Source of the DNA: Euryarchaeota archaeon UBA86
Lineage (GTDB): Archaea; Thermoplasmatota; Poseidoniia; Poseidoniales; Thalassarchaeaceae
DNA length: 29,513 nt
Direction: 5' to 3'
Assembly (NCBI GenBank): GCA_002503055.1
Contig: DAQX01000028.1
Coordinates: 1 to 29,513, forward strand
Position numbers and translations under genes: made by a program. Position 1 is the stretch's first letter, and every line of letters starts with the position of its first letter. Below the pieces are notes generated by a model. That model made no database searches. It saw only the letters and a list, made by a program, of their open reading frames with translations, and was not told the origin of the DNA. Below are positions 8,901 to 15,997 of the stretch, piece by piece.

Positions 8901-9521
8901 TTCCTCTCCTACGCTGATAGGGAAATCGTGGCCCTCTAAGGGTGGACTGTATGTCTGATCGATAGAAAGATCTGCAACATGAACAGTGTAAGTCCACCAC
9001 CATATCTGGTAGTCGAAATCGATATCAAAATCAGCATTCTGCTCAATTGAGGCCAAGTCCGATACCCGAATAATCTCCTCTGTATCCATTTCGACAACTA
9101 GGTCTCCATTATTCCCATCCAGATTGATGTTCTCAGCCTCGTAATAGCCTTGTCCAGTTACTCTGTATACCAGAGTCTCTACACCGTCCACAGACATAGT
9201 GTAGACATCAGATACTTGTTGAGTCAGAGTTCCAGAAAGATACTCTACATTCGTAGTTACCCCAGAGCTAGTCACGAAATCTCTCACATCTAGGGCCCCG
9301 GTGTAACTCCAAGCATCATTCACCTTCCAAGAAGGAACATCTACCAGATTCGTAGTTCTAGCCGACGACTCAGAAATATGTATGCTGGAAAGATCCTCGG
9401 AGACATTGCCCCTAATCGCCGCCAGACCGGCAAACGAAGAGAGAAGCAACATCATTGAGAGTCCAACGGCGAACCTCAGTGGAGGAGGGTCCATGTCCCG
9501 CCCTGAGGGCGAAGAACGCAT
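5982..9521 (-). CDS. Giant cell-surface protein with PKD-type repeats, C-terminal membrane anchor and acidic cytoplasmic tail
   Basis: The product is about 1180 aa. It has an N-terminal signal segment (RFAVGLSMMLLLSSFAGLAA), then a Tyr/Asp-rich extracellular region to about 430, a CARDB-like module at about 435-540, and about five PKD/Ig-like modules from 540 to 1033. The modules are marked by recurring DDDG and VxVxDDDGA strand ends and 'NRPPEVEIG'/'NNIAPTIM'-type linkers. A single helix at about 1043-1063 (IYIGLVAMITVLLVVLLNR) is followed by about 115 cytoplasmic residues that are strongly acidic and end EDIEALFDD. PKD modules usually mediate adhesion or form surface stalks. I start at the ATG at 9521, which has GGGGTG six bases upstream; a GTG at 9530 and an ATG at 9494 are alternatives. 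TBP lies 12 bp before the GTG, and SepF follows 14 bp downstream. No enzymatic domain is visible. Confidence 0.85.
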   Translation of the reverse strand: MRSSPSGRDMDPPPLRFAVGLSMMLLLSSFAGLAAIRGNVSEDLSSIHISESSARTTNLVDVPSWKVNDAWSYTGALDVRDFVTSSGVTTNVEYLSGTLTQQVSDVYTMSVDGVETLVYRVTGQGYYEAENINLDGNNGDLVVEMDTEEIIRVSDLASIEQNADFDIDFDYQIWWWTYTVHVADLSIDQTYSPPLEGHDFPISVGEEWGTDYSYTTDYSGSSDYVDIPADSSGSNSTSWEVVSQGYPGVFYSGCAQSYNITNYDDNGDEIGYRWYCPAIRGDIRSSYTNTLGIYAEHELSTYQAAGRPIQISVEMEFPLSPLDFEMSAWVNVTNSGQPSSGQVLEVRYESGGVIEDVTTAANGSAYLTFNTGDSSDDSDGTDEFGSHGLVAWIPNQKLIGASTVIIDQNVHEVDLVSRSEGVTVERTRGNRTVTLDSTIGFNAIPHDELTFSVPVLNRGILSSPATTLMVEAPDGSTSSTYIPSLGSLEEMRVDVIWAVPENHPFGDISVTFTADPDEDVSSDGNRSNNQGSFELFIGRLPTASLTIASDSLTMTEVTFNGLSSYDADGGDMTCEFTVEMLNGDNWTSIEQDCVKEYTWDDDGVFLVSLVVTDDENDKAYAESYITILNRPPEVEIGSEHDSVPVMSSITFDIEESGDLDTQNPDAPIDIEWGLPCEEGQVGERCTVTPQDEGPFTINVTVMDDDGATTQDSLTIQVTNIAPSNPHAEIWFDGNRMVPQILGDNARYEVNEGDVLIMRGFAEDSSNDLGSLEHHWAPDAEDRPELIISSVGHHSEIEHIYETSGQHLATLQVVDDDGASTETLIIQFIVNNIAPTIMPVSNPLPVAEGSVMQFSVDVSDTPNDLAGLVSCFDLDPDVNSDSQGNATDDCDVESQSLIYTWEDATTAPSSIVFHVTDDDGDTVSIVIPVQINNLPPSPVASASDYEPTQGDAIVLSANGTTDSEFDMANMVYVWDLDIETDSDGDGDPANDIDRQGRWIEVRFSQEGIRVVKMTAFDEGDGSSITLSIQVNKEPFGLSTLMADYGIYIGLVAMITVLLVVLLNRMRPPRDDEFSIVETEPRSKGKKVSMDDAFDDPDYDPFDNEKRKIDPGGVDEEELVETPSEPPMEDVSGPMDPELSGAFEELIGESPEEPESESSESVAVSVDEALDNEDIEALFDD
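9499..9511. repeat. Short GC-rich inverted repeat at the 5' end of the surface-protein gene
   Basis: CGCCCTGAGGGCG pairs perfectly over six bases with one unpaired centre base, or as CGCCC/GGGCG around a 3-base loop. It lies between the ATG candidates at 9521 and 9494. A repeat with the same CGCCC-NNN-GGGCG core occurs in front of the likely ileS start (23485-23501). It may be chance in coding sequence. Confidence 0.35.
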
Positions 9522-9541
9522 CAATGTCACCCCTGATGTAC

Positions 9542-10258
9542 CTAGTACAGCAGATCGGCCAATTCGTCTTGGATGAACTGAACTGCCTCAAGGATCTCAT
9601 CCTTCGCCCTAGCACCGGTAATCACCATCTTTCCGCTTCCGAAAATCAGGCAGACAACTCTTGGGTAATCCAGTCTGTAAATCAGACCAGGGAACTGCTC
9701 AGGCTCGTACTCGACCTTGTCGAAAGGCAAGTGGAATGTTAGGTTGTTCAAGTTGAGCTTCCTTGGTAGGGCGGCCAATGGCTCCCCTTCGCGTATACCG
9801 CGGATTCGAGGATCCTCATTCTCGACCTCTTCATCAGTAGCTGCTCGGATTCCATCATCAGTATCGATGACGCGTGTATTATTGTCATCCATTCTGGCGA
9901 GTCCAGAGTAATCCTCAGGATAGAACAGAGAGTATGTGGCTACCATGTTCTGGACTTCAATCTCAATGTCACCCGAGTCCCAAGTATCAATTCCAGCAGC
10001 CCTCAGGTCACTGGTCATCATGTCAATACCTACACGGATGTTACTGTCGTTCTTACCTCCGGTACAAACCGCGCGACCCGATCTAAACATCAGGATCGCC
10101 AACTTCGGATCTGTGACCCGATAGACGACTCCCGGGAATTGTTCGGGCTCGTACTCGCAGTTCAGTTGGATGGCTATATCTGGAAGGTCTAGTTCCTCCG
10201 CCACTCTGGTGGAGGCGACCACGTTGACTACTGTCAATCTCTCCTCGTCGCTAAGCAT
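9542..10258 (-). CDS. tbp: TATA-box binding protein (TBP) with inserted segment
   Basis: Two imperfect repeats of the TBP saddle are clear: CEYEPEQFPGVVYRVTDP (34-51) with LAILMFRSGRAVCTGGK, and VEYEPEQFPGLIYRLDYP (182-199) with VVCLIFGSGKMVITGA. The four phenylalanines that archaeal TBPs use to kink DNA (QF and MF/IF in each repeat) are present. This is the general initiation factor that recruits TFB to promoters. At 238 aa it is about 50 residues longer than usual archaeal TBPs. The excess is one block at about 112-166, between strand S1' (EVQNMVATYSLF) and helix H1' (KLNLNNLTFHL), and is acidic in its middle. The ATG at 10258 has a TATA element 26 bp upstream, so the mRNA is probably leaderless. 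The PKD protein gene follows within about 20 bp. Confidence 0.95.
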   Translation of the reverse strand: MLSDEERLTVVNVVASTRVAEELDLPDIAIQLNCEYEPEQFPGVVYRVTDPKLAILMFRSGRAVCTGGKNDSNIRVGIDMMTSDLRAAGIDTWDSGDIEIEVQNMVATYSLFYPEDYSGLARMDDNNTRVIDTDDGIRAATDEEVENEDPRIRGIREGEPLAALPRKLNLNNLTFHLPFDKVEYEPEQFPGLIYRLDYPRVVCLIFGSGKMVITGARAKDEILEAVQFIQDELADLLY

Positions 10259-10280
10259 GAGGTCGGCACCAATATTCTGC

Positions 10281-10287
10281 TTATAAA
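10281..10287 (-). promoter_or_regulatory. TATA box of the TBP gene (leaderless transcript)
   Basis: On the minus strand TTTATAA is centred 26 bp upstream of the A of the TBP ATG, the spacing that puts the transcription start at or next to the start codon. AT-rich AATATT lies between. This is the best-placed TATA box I found in the window. Confidence 0.6.
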
Positions 10288-10337
10288 GGGTAGTTGGCTG
10301 AAAACTGACATTGAAGTGTGAATGTATACACCAATCA

Positions 10338-11333
10338 CTAGTCTTTCAACAACCTCACTCCAGGGGCCCCAAGTCGAGAAATCAGAGGCGTACCTCCGGC
10401 CACTTCTATTGCTTCAGCCACTCTCCGAGGATCACGCGCGAGGGCAATCATACAACCCCCTCCTCCAGAACCAGTCAGTTTAGCCCCAAATGAATGAGGC
10501 CTAGAGGCTTCAATTAGTGTTTCAAGAGAGGGGCTACTTACTCCTAATAGTCGCAACTTCTCATGACAAGCATCCATCGCCATGCCGACTGCCTCCAGAT
10601 TACCCGCGGACAACGCAGTCAGTCCAGCGCTGGTGATTCTTCCAATGGCATCCATTTCGTCCTCCATCTCGGGCTGTTCTTCTAGCAGTTTAGCGACACC
10701 GGCTACCATCTTACCCGTGGACGACATCTCTCCCGTGAACCCAATAACTAGGCATGCATCACTGAGATTATCCGGCAAATCTACTGCATTGATTGACCAC
10801 TCTCTCAGCCCCTCGGGAGTCTCTAGTTCGGCATCGAACACATGCCTTGTGCCCTCTACTTGTCGTCCTGAAACGACGATACAGCCCCCAAGAGCGCTAG
10901 TAGCAGTATCCGTAGGACTGGCCCGACCTTTCTGCGCCATTGCCTCCGCCGAATGACCCATTCGAGCGAGGGCCACGGGGTCCAATTGCTGATCTGGACT
11001 AATATGGGCCTGCAGAGCGGCACCGATCGCATTCGAAAGCGCAGCAGAAGAGCCTAATCCTGCGGCAGAAAATAAGCCACTGTCGACCTCCATCTTCAGA
11101 GGAGGGCCATCGTACTGGAAAACAGTATCTAGAATATGAGAGATATGGGGGTGCCGAGAAGGCTCGAAAGTAACACCTTCCAGAGTCCACTCGTTTGACT
11201 GCTCAACACTTACTCTAACACCGCTTTCAATGGCCACCGCGACAGCTGGGTGGCCGTAGACCACCGCGTGCTCACCAAACAGGATACACTTCCCGGGTGC
11301 GAAACCACTCGCCATGGCGCTAGGCAAGGCCAT
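10338..11333 (-). CDS. mvk: Mevalonate kinase (GHMP kinase family)
   Basis: This 331-aa enzyme would phosphorylate mevalonate with ATP in the pathway to archaeal isoprenoid lipids. GHMP motif 1 reads PGKCILFGEHAVVYGHPA (13-30), the mevalonate-kinase version; motif 2 is AAGLGSSAAL (90-99), the ATP loop; SPTDTATSALGG (139-150) carries the catalytic Asp142; motif 3 is KLTGSGGGGCMIAL (285-298). Length and motif order are normal. The start could be the ATG at 11333 or the one six codons later (11315); both leave motif 1 intact. It is divergent from the Fe-S oxidoreductase gene, and TBP lies 79 bp downstream behind its own TATA box, so it may be a separate transcript. Confidence 0.93.
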   Translation of the reverse strand: MALPSAMASGFAPGKCILFGEHAVVYGHPAVAVAIESGVRVSVEQSNEWTLEGVTFEPSRHPHISHILDTVFQYDGPPLKMEVDSGLFSAAGLGSSAALSNAIGAALQAHISPDQQLDPVALARMGHSAEAMAQKGRASPTDTATSALGGCIVVSGRQVEGTRHVFDAELETPEGLREWSINAVDLPDNLSDACLVIGFTGEMSSTGKMVAGVAKLLEEQPEMEDEMDAIGRITSAGLTALSAGNLEAVGMAMDACHEKLRLLGVSSPSLETLIEASRPHSFGAKLTGSGGGGCMIALARDPRRVAEAIEVAGGTPLISRLGAPGVRLLKD

Positions 11334-11419
11334 GAGGCCATGAGTTTGCCTGTTGGAGCGGTTTCTTCAAGGCCATGATTCGACTCGCGGCTTTTCAGGC
11401 AAAGCCTGACAGTGATTCG

Positions 11420-13468
11420 ATGGAACATCCTCTGCTGCAATCATACGGGCCTCTCGAGGGTTGGCACATCCTTCTCATAATGGGTTTAACTGCTATCGGA
11501 TTTTTCCTCTACCAAGTACGCAAGGCAATCAGTTTAGTGATGCTGGGATCTCAGGACAACCGCTTTGATTCTTGGGATGCTCGAATTCTCGAGTTTATCA
11601 TTGGCTGGCTCGGTCAAAAGAAAGTCCTCAGGGACAGAATTGCAGGGACCATGCATGTCTTCCTCTTCTGGGGCTTCCTGATGTTGTCATCTGACATGCT
11701 AGACCTGGCCACTGCAAATTTCTTCTCGGATAGAATTCTTCCTGATCTGTTAAACGGTCCCTGGAACGGCATGGTTGAACTCGGCTACGCTATGGCGATG
11801 ATCGGCTGTGTTGCCGCACTGATTCGTCGTATGGTCTTCACACCTCAGAAACTCAAGGGTAAATCAAATTTTGAGACATTTGAAGGAAATCTAATCTTGG
11901 TTCTAATCTTCACGATCACAACCACTTCATTTGTTATTGAGTCCAAAGAAGATCCTAGCAAGTTGTGGGAACCTCTCGGCTATGCAGTAGCCCAGTATGG
12001 GGTTTCTGACTCATTCGCAGTCGCTTCTTACTGGGCCCATATGCTCTCAATCTGCGTCTTCCTGTTTCTGATTCCTCTGTCCAAGCACATGCATCTCGTA
12101 ATGGCCGTACCAAATGTGTTCTTCCACGATGTAGGTCCAACCGCTAAGATGAGGCCACTAGCAGTCGACGATTTCGGTAGAGCAGTCCCTATGGATGATA
12201 TCCTAGAGATGGACTCAATAGGATTCGGAGTTAGCAATTACACCGACTATTCATGGAGGCAACTAATCGATGGGTGGTCATGCACCTCATGCGCTCGATG
12301 CCAAGATGTCTGCCCAGCATACGCCTCGGGCAAAGGCCTCAATCCGATGCAGGTCATACACGATGTTCGCAATTACGCCAACGACCACGCTCCACTCCTA
12401 CTATCTTCAGAGAGCCCAGATGAGACCATCATGCAGAGAATTACAGAGGAAGCAGTCTGGGCCTGTACTACTTGCAATGCATGTGTCGATGTCTGCCCCC
12501 TATACATCGAACATGTCCCCAAACTCACCGATCTACGCCGTAATGCTGTGATGGAGACGATGGAGTATCCCGATCAACTCAATGTAGCCTTCGACAACAT
12601 GGATGCGGCACAGAACCCGTATGGATTTGGAGCACACGAGAGGGCGGACTGGGCGTCCGACCTTGATGTCAAGGTCGGTGAACCGGCCGAGTACATCTAC
12701 TTCGTAGGCTGTGCGGCCAGTTTCGATGAGCGTAATCAGAAGGTAGCCAGAGCAACAATCTCTCTACTAAAGGAAGCCGGATTGGATGTCGGAATTCTGG
12801 GCATGCAGGAAGGATGCTCAGGAGATCCTGCTAGAAGAGCAGGGAATGAGTTCCTGTTCCAGATGCTGGCTGAAGCCAACATGATGACCTTCCAAGAACT
12901 CGGAGTCAAGAGAATTATCGCATCCTGTCCACATTGCTTCCATACTCTAGGAAAGGAGTACGCTGACTACGGTGGAGACAGACTTGAGGTCTATCATCAC
13001 TCAGAGATTCTTGCCAAATTACAGGATGAGGGCAAATTGCCCCAGGCCAAGAAGGATGGCCGCAGCATCACATTCCACGACCCTTGCTATCTAGGCCGTA
13101 TTGGAGGAATCATTGACGAGCCCAGAGAAGTCATCGGAGGAGTCGATGTTGAGACCGAGAAACACGCAGAGAACTCATTCTGCTGTGGAGCAGGAGGTGC
13201 TCAGATGTGGATGGAAGAGGATGCAGACAAGCGCGTTAATGAGATTCGGGCAAAGGAACTCGCCGAGACAGGATGTGATACAGTAGCTGTAGGGTGCCCA
13301 TTCTGTTCGGTGATGGTTAAGGACGGTCTCGACTCAGTCGGCGCGGAGATGGAGGTCATGGATGTGGCTGAAATCATGTGGGAGCAGATTGTGGCTCGGG
13401 ATAAAGAGATTCACGAGTTGATGCAGAAACCACTCAAGAGCCTGCCCGGAAGTGAGAATAATAACTGA
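11420..13468 (+). CDS. Membrane-bound HdrD/GlpC-like Fe-S oxidoreductase with NarI-like cytochrome b domain
   Basis: I prefer the ATG at 11420 (682 aa); an in-frame ATG at 11375 adds 15 residues, and the numbers below count from that one. About five membrane helices fill residues 30-250, with His94, His222 and His238/240 as possible heme b ligands, as in the gamma subunit of respiratory nitrate reductase. Two [4Fe-4S] motifs follow: CTSCARCQDVCP (303-314) and CTTCNACVDVCP (364-375). Two CCG domains come next: Cys446, Cys481, Cys518/521 and Cys571, Cys603-604, Cys641/644. In heterodisulfide reductase and related enzymes such domains bind a noncubane cluster. The fusion should pass electrons between a membrane quinone and a cytoplasmic disulfide or flavoprotein; the partner is unknown and no EtfAB is in view. 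A small membrane protein gene follows after 19 bp. Confidence 0.88.
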   Translation: MEHPLLQSYGPLEGWHILLIMGLTAIGFFLYQVRKAISLVMLGSQDNRFDSWDARILEFIIGWLGQKKVLRDRIAGTMHVFLFWGFLMLSSDMLDLATANFFSDRILPDLLNGPWNGMVELGYAMAMIGCVAALIRRMVFTPQKLKGKSNFETFEGNLILVLIFTITTTSFVIESKEDPSKLWEPLGYAVAQYGVSDSFAVASYWAHMLSICVFLFLIPLSKHMHLVMAVPNVFFHDVGPTAKMRPLAVDDFGRAVPMDDILEMDSIGFGVSNYTDYSWRQLIDGWSCTSCARCQDVCPAYASGKGLNPMQVIHDVRNYANDHAPLLLSSESPDETIMQRITEEAVWACTTCNACVDVCPLYIEHVPKLTDLRRNAVMETMEYPDQLNVAFDNMDAAQNPYGFGAHERADWASDLDVKVGEPAEYIYFVGCAASFDERNQKVARATISLLKEAGLDVGILGMQEGCSGDPARRAGNEFLFQMLAEANMMTFQELGVKRIIASCPHCFHTLGKEYADYGGDRLEVYHHSEILAKLQDEGKLPQAKKDGRSITFHDPCYLGRIGGIIDEPREVIGGVDVETEKHAENSFCCGAGGAQMWMEEDADKRVNEIRAKELAETGCDTVAVGCPFCSVMVKDGLDSVGAEMEVMDVAEIMWEQIVARDKEIHELMQKPLKSLPGSENNN

Positions 13469-13487
13469 AACAGAAGGTCGAGTAGAT

Positions 13488-13889
13488 ATGGATGAAGAGT
13501 TTACATTTCTTGGATTTACAGTTCCGAAGTTCGCTATGGTATCCGGTGGTTTTCTAGTCGCATGGGGAATCATCGCCTATCTCACACAGAGCGCAGACCC
13601 TCCCTCGATTACAGCCGCAATTCCTGCTTTCATTGGACTTCCAATGCTTGGCCTAGGTGTAATGGCAGAACGAGATGAGAAGAATCTCAGACACTACATG
13701 CATACCGCAATGATTGTGGCATTGGCGATGGTACTGATGCCCATTGCAATGTTTTGGAGAATGGGGGCTCCTGATTCACCACTAACCCTTGCATCCTTAC
13801 TTGCCCTTCTCCTAATAGGGGCCACATTCATCTTCGCAGGGGTCCGATCATTCAGGCATGCTAGGATGCTTAGAGAAGCCGGTGTATAG
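13488..13889 (+). CDS. Four-helix membrane protein, unknown function
   Basis: I chose the ATG at 13488 (133 aa); an ATG at 13452 would overlap the upstream gene by 17 bases. Hydrophobic segments at about residues 13-33, 40-56, 71-89 and 96-115 suggest four membrane helices, ending in a basic tail (RSFRHARMLREAGV) that is probably cytoplasmic. I see no motif. It lies between the Fe-S oxidoreductase and a PuuD-like gene with gaps of 19 and 2 bp, so it is very likely part of that operon; it could help assemble or anchor the oxidoreductase, but this is inference. Confidence 0.6.
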   Translation: MDEEFTFLGFTVPKFAMVSGGFLVAWGIIAYLTQSADPPSITAAIPAFIGLPMLGLGVMAERDEKNLRHYMHTAMIVALAMVLMPIAMFWRMGAPDSPLTLASLLALLLIGATFIFAGVRSFRHARMLREAGV

Positions 13890-13891
13890 GA

Positions 13892-14581
13892 ATGAAACCA
13901 GTCATCGGCGTAACATGTTTCTGCAGAGATACAGTGTACGGGAATTGGCACAGGAATGCAGCAATACTTCCCTCAGCTTACATTTCGATGATTGAGAAGG
14001 CAGGAGGAATTCCTCTGATCATCCCTCCAGCCGGAGATATGACCCAAATCCTCGATTTGATAGATGGTCTGGTTGTGTCTGGAGGGCCCGACATATGCCC
14101 TTCGACCTATGGTGAAGAGCCCGGTGATATGACCACCGAATTCTATCCTAATCAGGATAAGACCGAGATGGGATTAATTGGCGAAGCTATTGCTAGAGAC
14201 ACACCCTTCCTAGGCGTATGCAGAGGAATGCAGATGATGAGTGTGATGCATGGAGGCAGGCTGTATCAACACCTAGACACTACACCCGGGCATGAAGGGC
14301 ATGGCGGCTTCGATGGAGTGGAGACTAGACACGGTGTTTCTGCGACAGAAGGATCTCTGTTGGCCAATCTAATGGGAACTTCAATCGATGCTAATTCAAC
14401 TCATCATCAGGGTGTCGCTGATGCTGGAGACCTAACTGTGACTGGGATTGCAGATCACGATGGTCTGATCGAGGCCGTAGAGCGACCTGACAAGAGATTC
14501 TGCCTAGGAGTTCAATGGCATCCGGAAAGGACAGGACATGATGTTCTGTACTCCGGACTGGTCGAAGCGGCGCGGGGTTGA
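13892..14581 (+). CDS. Class I glutamine amidotransferase, gamma-glutamyl-GABA hydrolase-like (peptidase C26)
   Basis: This 229-aa protein has the full triad of the C26 family: Cys110 in PFLGVCRGMQMM, and His210 and Glu212 in GVQWHPE. The opening KPVIGVTC and the oxyanion region DGLVVSGGPDICPSTYGEEP (58-77) match PuuD-type hydrolases, which split gamma-glutamyl amide bonds such as gamma-glutamyl-GABA. HHQGV (171-175) is another family feature. The true substrate could be any gamma-glutamyl compound; no putrescine-pathway genes are visible. It starts 2 bp after the membrane-protein gene and ends 27 bp before cysS, so it is likely co-transcribed with both. This is the second amidotransferase of the class in the window; the one at the left edge has a different active-site signature. 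Confidence 0.88.
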   Translation: MKPVIGVTCFCRDTVYGNWHRNAAILPSAYISMIEKAGGIPLIIPPAGDMTQILDLIDGLVVSGGPDICPSTYGEEPGDMTTEFYPNQDKTEMGLIGEAIARDTPFLGVCRGMQMMSVMHGGRLYQHLDTTPGHEGHGGFDGVETRHGVSATEGSLLANLMGTSIDANSTHHQGVADAGDLTVTGIADHDGLIEAVERPDKRFCLGVQWHPERTGHDVLYSGLVEAARG

Positions 14582-14608
14582 TGACCGATAAGCCGCACAG
14601 CCCCTACA

Positions 14609-15997
14609 ATGCCTCTGAGGGTCTATGACACCCGTACGCGTGAGAAGCGCGAACTCTCTACTCTTGAAGATGGTAAGGTGAGTATGTATGTCTGCGGAAT
14701 CACACCTTATTCTCCAAGTCATTTGGGACATGCTCGATGTTACCTATCATTCGATGTTGTTCATCGCTGGCTAGAGGCCAGTGGCTACGATGTAGACTAT
14801 GTGCAGAACTTTACAGATATCGACGATAAGATACTCGATATTTCTGACTCCGAGGGTGTTGAATTTTCTGTAGTCGCTAACAGGAACATCGACGATTATC
14901 TAGGGGTCATGGATGCAATGAATGTCCTTAGAGCCGACCATTATCCTAGAGTTACCGAAACTATTCCGGAAATCATTGGTATGATCTCTGATCTGGAAGA
15001 GAAGGGTCACGCCTATGTCGGAGATGATGGAGTATACTTCGAGATAGACACAGCCCCTGAGAAGTACGGGCAATTGACCGGCCAAACTCTTGAGATGGTC
15101 AGAGCCGGAGCAGGTGGGAGAGTAGGAGGAACAGGCTCCGGTAAACGAGATCATCGCGACTTCGCTCTTTGGAAACTGACTAAGCCAGGCGAACCATCAT
15201 GGGAGAGTCCTTGGGGCGAAGGCAGACCAGGATGGCACATCGAGTGCTCTGCAATGTCACTCAACCACTTCGGAGAGCAATTCGACATACACGGAGGTGG
15301 GCACGACTTGAGATTCCCTCACCATGAGGCTGAGATTTTCCAGTCAGAGTGCTGCACAGGGACAGAACCAGTAGTGGGATTTTGGATGCATAATGGCTTC
15401 GTCAATATTGACGGCGAGAAGATGAGCAAGAGTCTTGGTAACTTCTGGACCATACGTGAAGCCTTCGAGAGTCACGCTCCGTTAGCCCTCCGATATGCTC
15501 TACTGAGTGTACCTTACCGTAATCCAATCGATCTCACGCCAGAGTTCCTAGATGAAGCGGCGATGCATTATGACAGACTCTTGGATGCTTACGGAAACTC
15601 ACTTTCCTCTCAAGAGGAATCAGGAATCGATCTTTCCGGAGCCAGTGAACGCTTCTCTAATGCAATGAATGATGACTTCAATACTAGGTCTGCAATGATA
15701 GAGGTGCAAGCAGTAGTATCTTCTGCACCAGGGTCGGATGTAGCTGCTTGGCTAGAGAAGAACGCAGGAGAGGTGCTGGGGCTTCTACCATCTCCCGAGG
15801 AAGTTGCTGCCAATCTGGCTCAGGTCGAGTCTGCTAGGGCAGAGGTGGCTGAGAGAGTTGAGTCGCTGCTGGATGAGCGCGAGAGCGCTAGGCAGTCCAA
15901 GGACTGGGCCCGAGCTGATGAAATCCGTGACGAACTCACTTCGATAGGAGTCGTAGTCGAGGACGGACCCGAGGGGCCGACTTGGCATCTAGGGTGA
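14609..15997 (+). CDS. cysS: Cysteinyl-tRNA synthetase
   Basis: The 462-aa protein is a complete CysRS, which charges tRNA-Cys. The class I signature is HLGH (38-41) and KMSKS lies at 271-275 (GEKMSKSLGNF). Likely zinc ligands are Cys29 (MYVCGITPY), Cys213 (GWHIECSAMS), His238 and Glu242 (FPHHEAE). The C-terminal helical and anticodon parts end with WARADEIRDELTSIGVVVED, typical of bacterial-type CysRS. The first motif reads CGITPYS rather than the usual CGPTVYD. That version is known from MshC, the cysteine ligase of mycothiol synthesis, but the KMSKSLGN loop and complete C-terminus argue for CysRS. It is the last gene of the plus-strand run; its stop codon abuts that of the convergent amidohydrolase gene. 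Confidence 0.94.
   Translation: MPLRVYDTRTREKRELSTLEDGKVSMYVCGITPYSPSHLGHARCYLSFDVVHRWLEASGYDVDYVQNFTDIDDKILDISDSEGVEFSVVANRNIDDYLGVMDAMNVLRADHYPRVTETIPEIIGMISDLEEKGHAYVGDDGVYFEIDTAPEKYGQLTGQTLEMVRAGAGGRVGGTGSGKRDHRDFALWKLTKPGEPSWESPWGEGRPGWHIECSAMSLNHFGEQFDIHGGGHDLRFPHHEAEIFQSECCTGTEPVVGFWMHNGFVNIDGEKMSKSLGNFWTIREAFESHAPLALRYALLSVPYRNPIDLTPEFLDEAAMHYDRLLDAYGNSLSSQEESGIDLSGASERFSNAMNDDFNTRSAMIEVQAVVSSAPGSDVAAWLEKNAGEVLGLLPSPEEVAANLAQVESARAEVAERVESLLDERESARQSKDWARADEIRDELTSIGVVVEDGPEGPTWHLG

Noticed and set aside
10582..10956. Plus-strand ORF of 124 codons
   Set aside because: It is antisense to mevalonate kinase motifs; its Ser/Pro-rich composition is typical of shadow frames.
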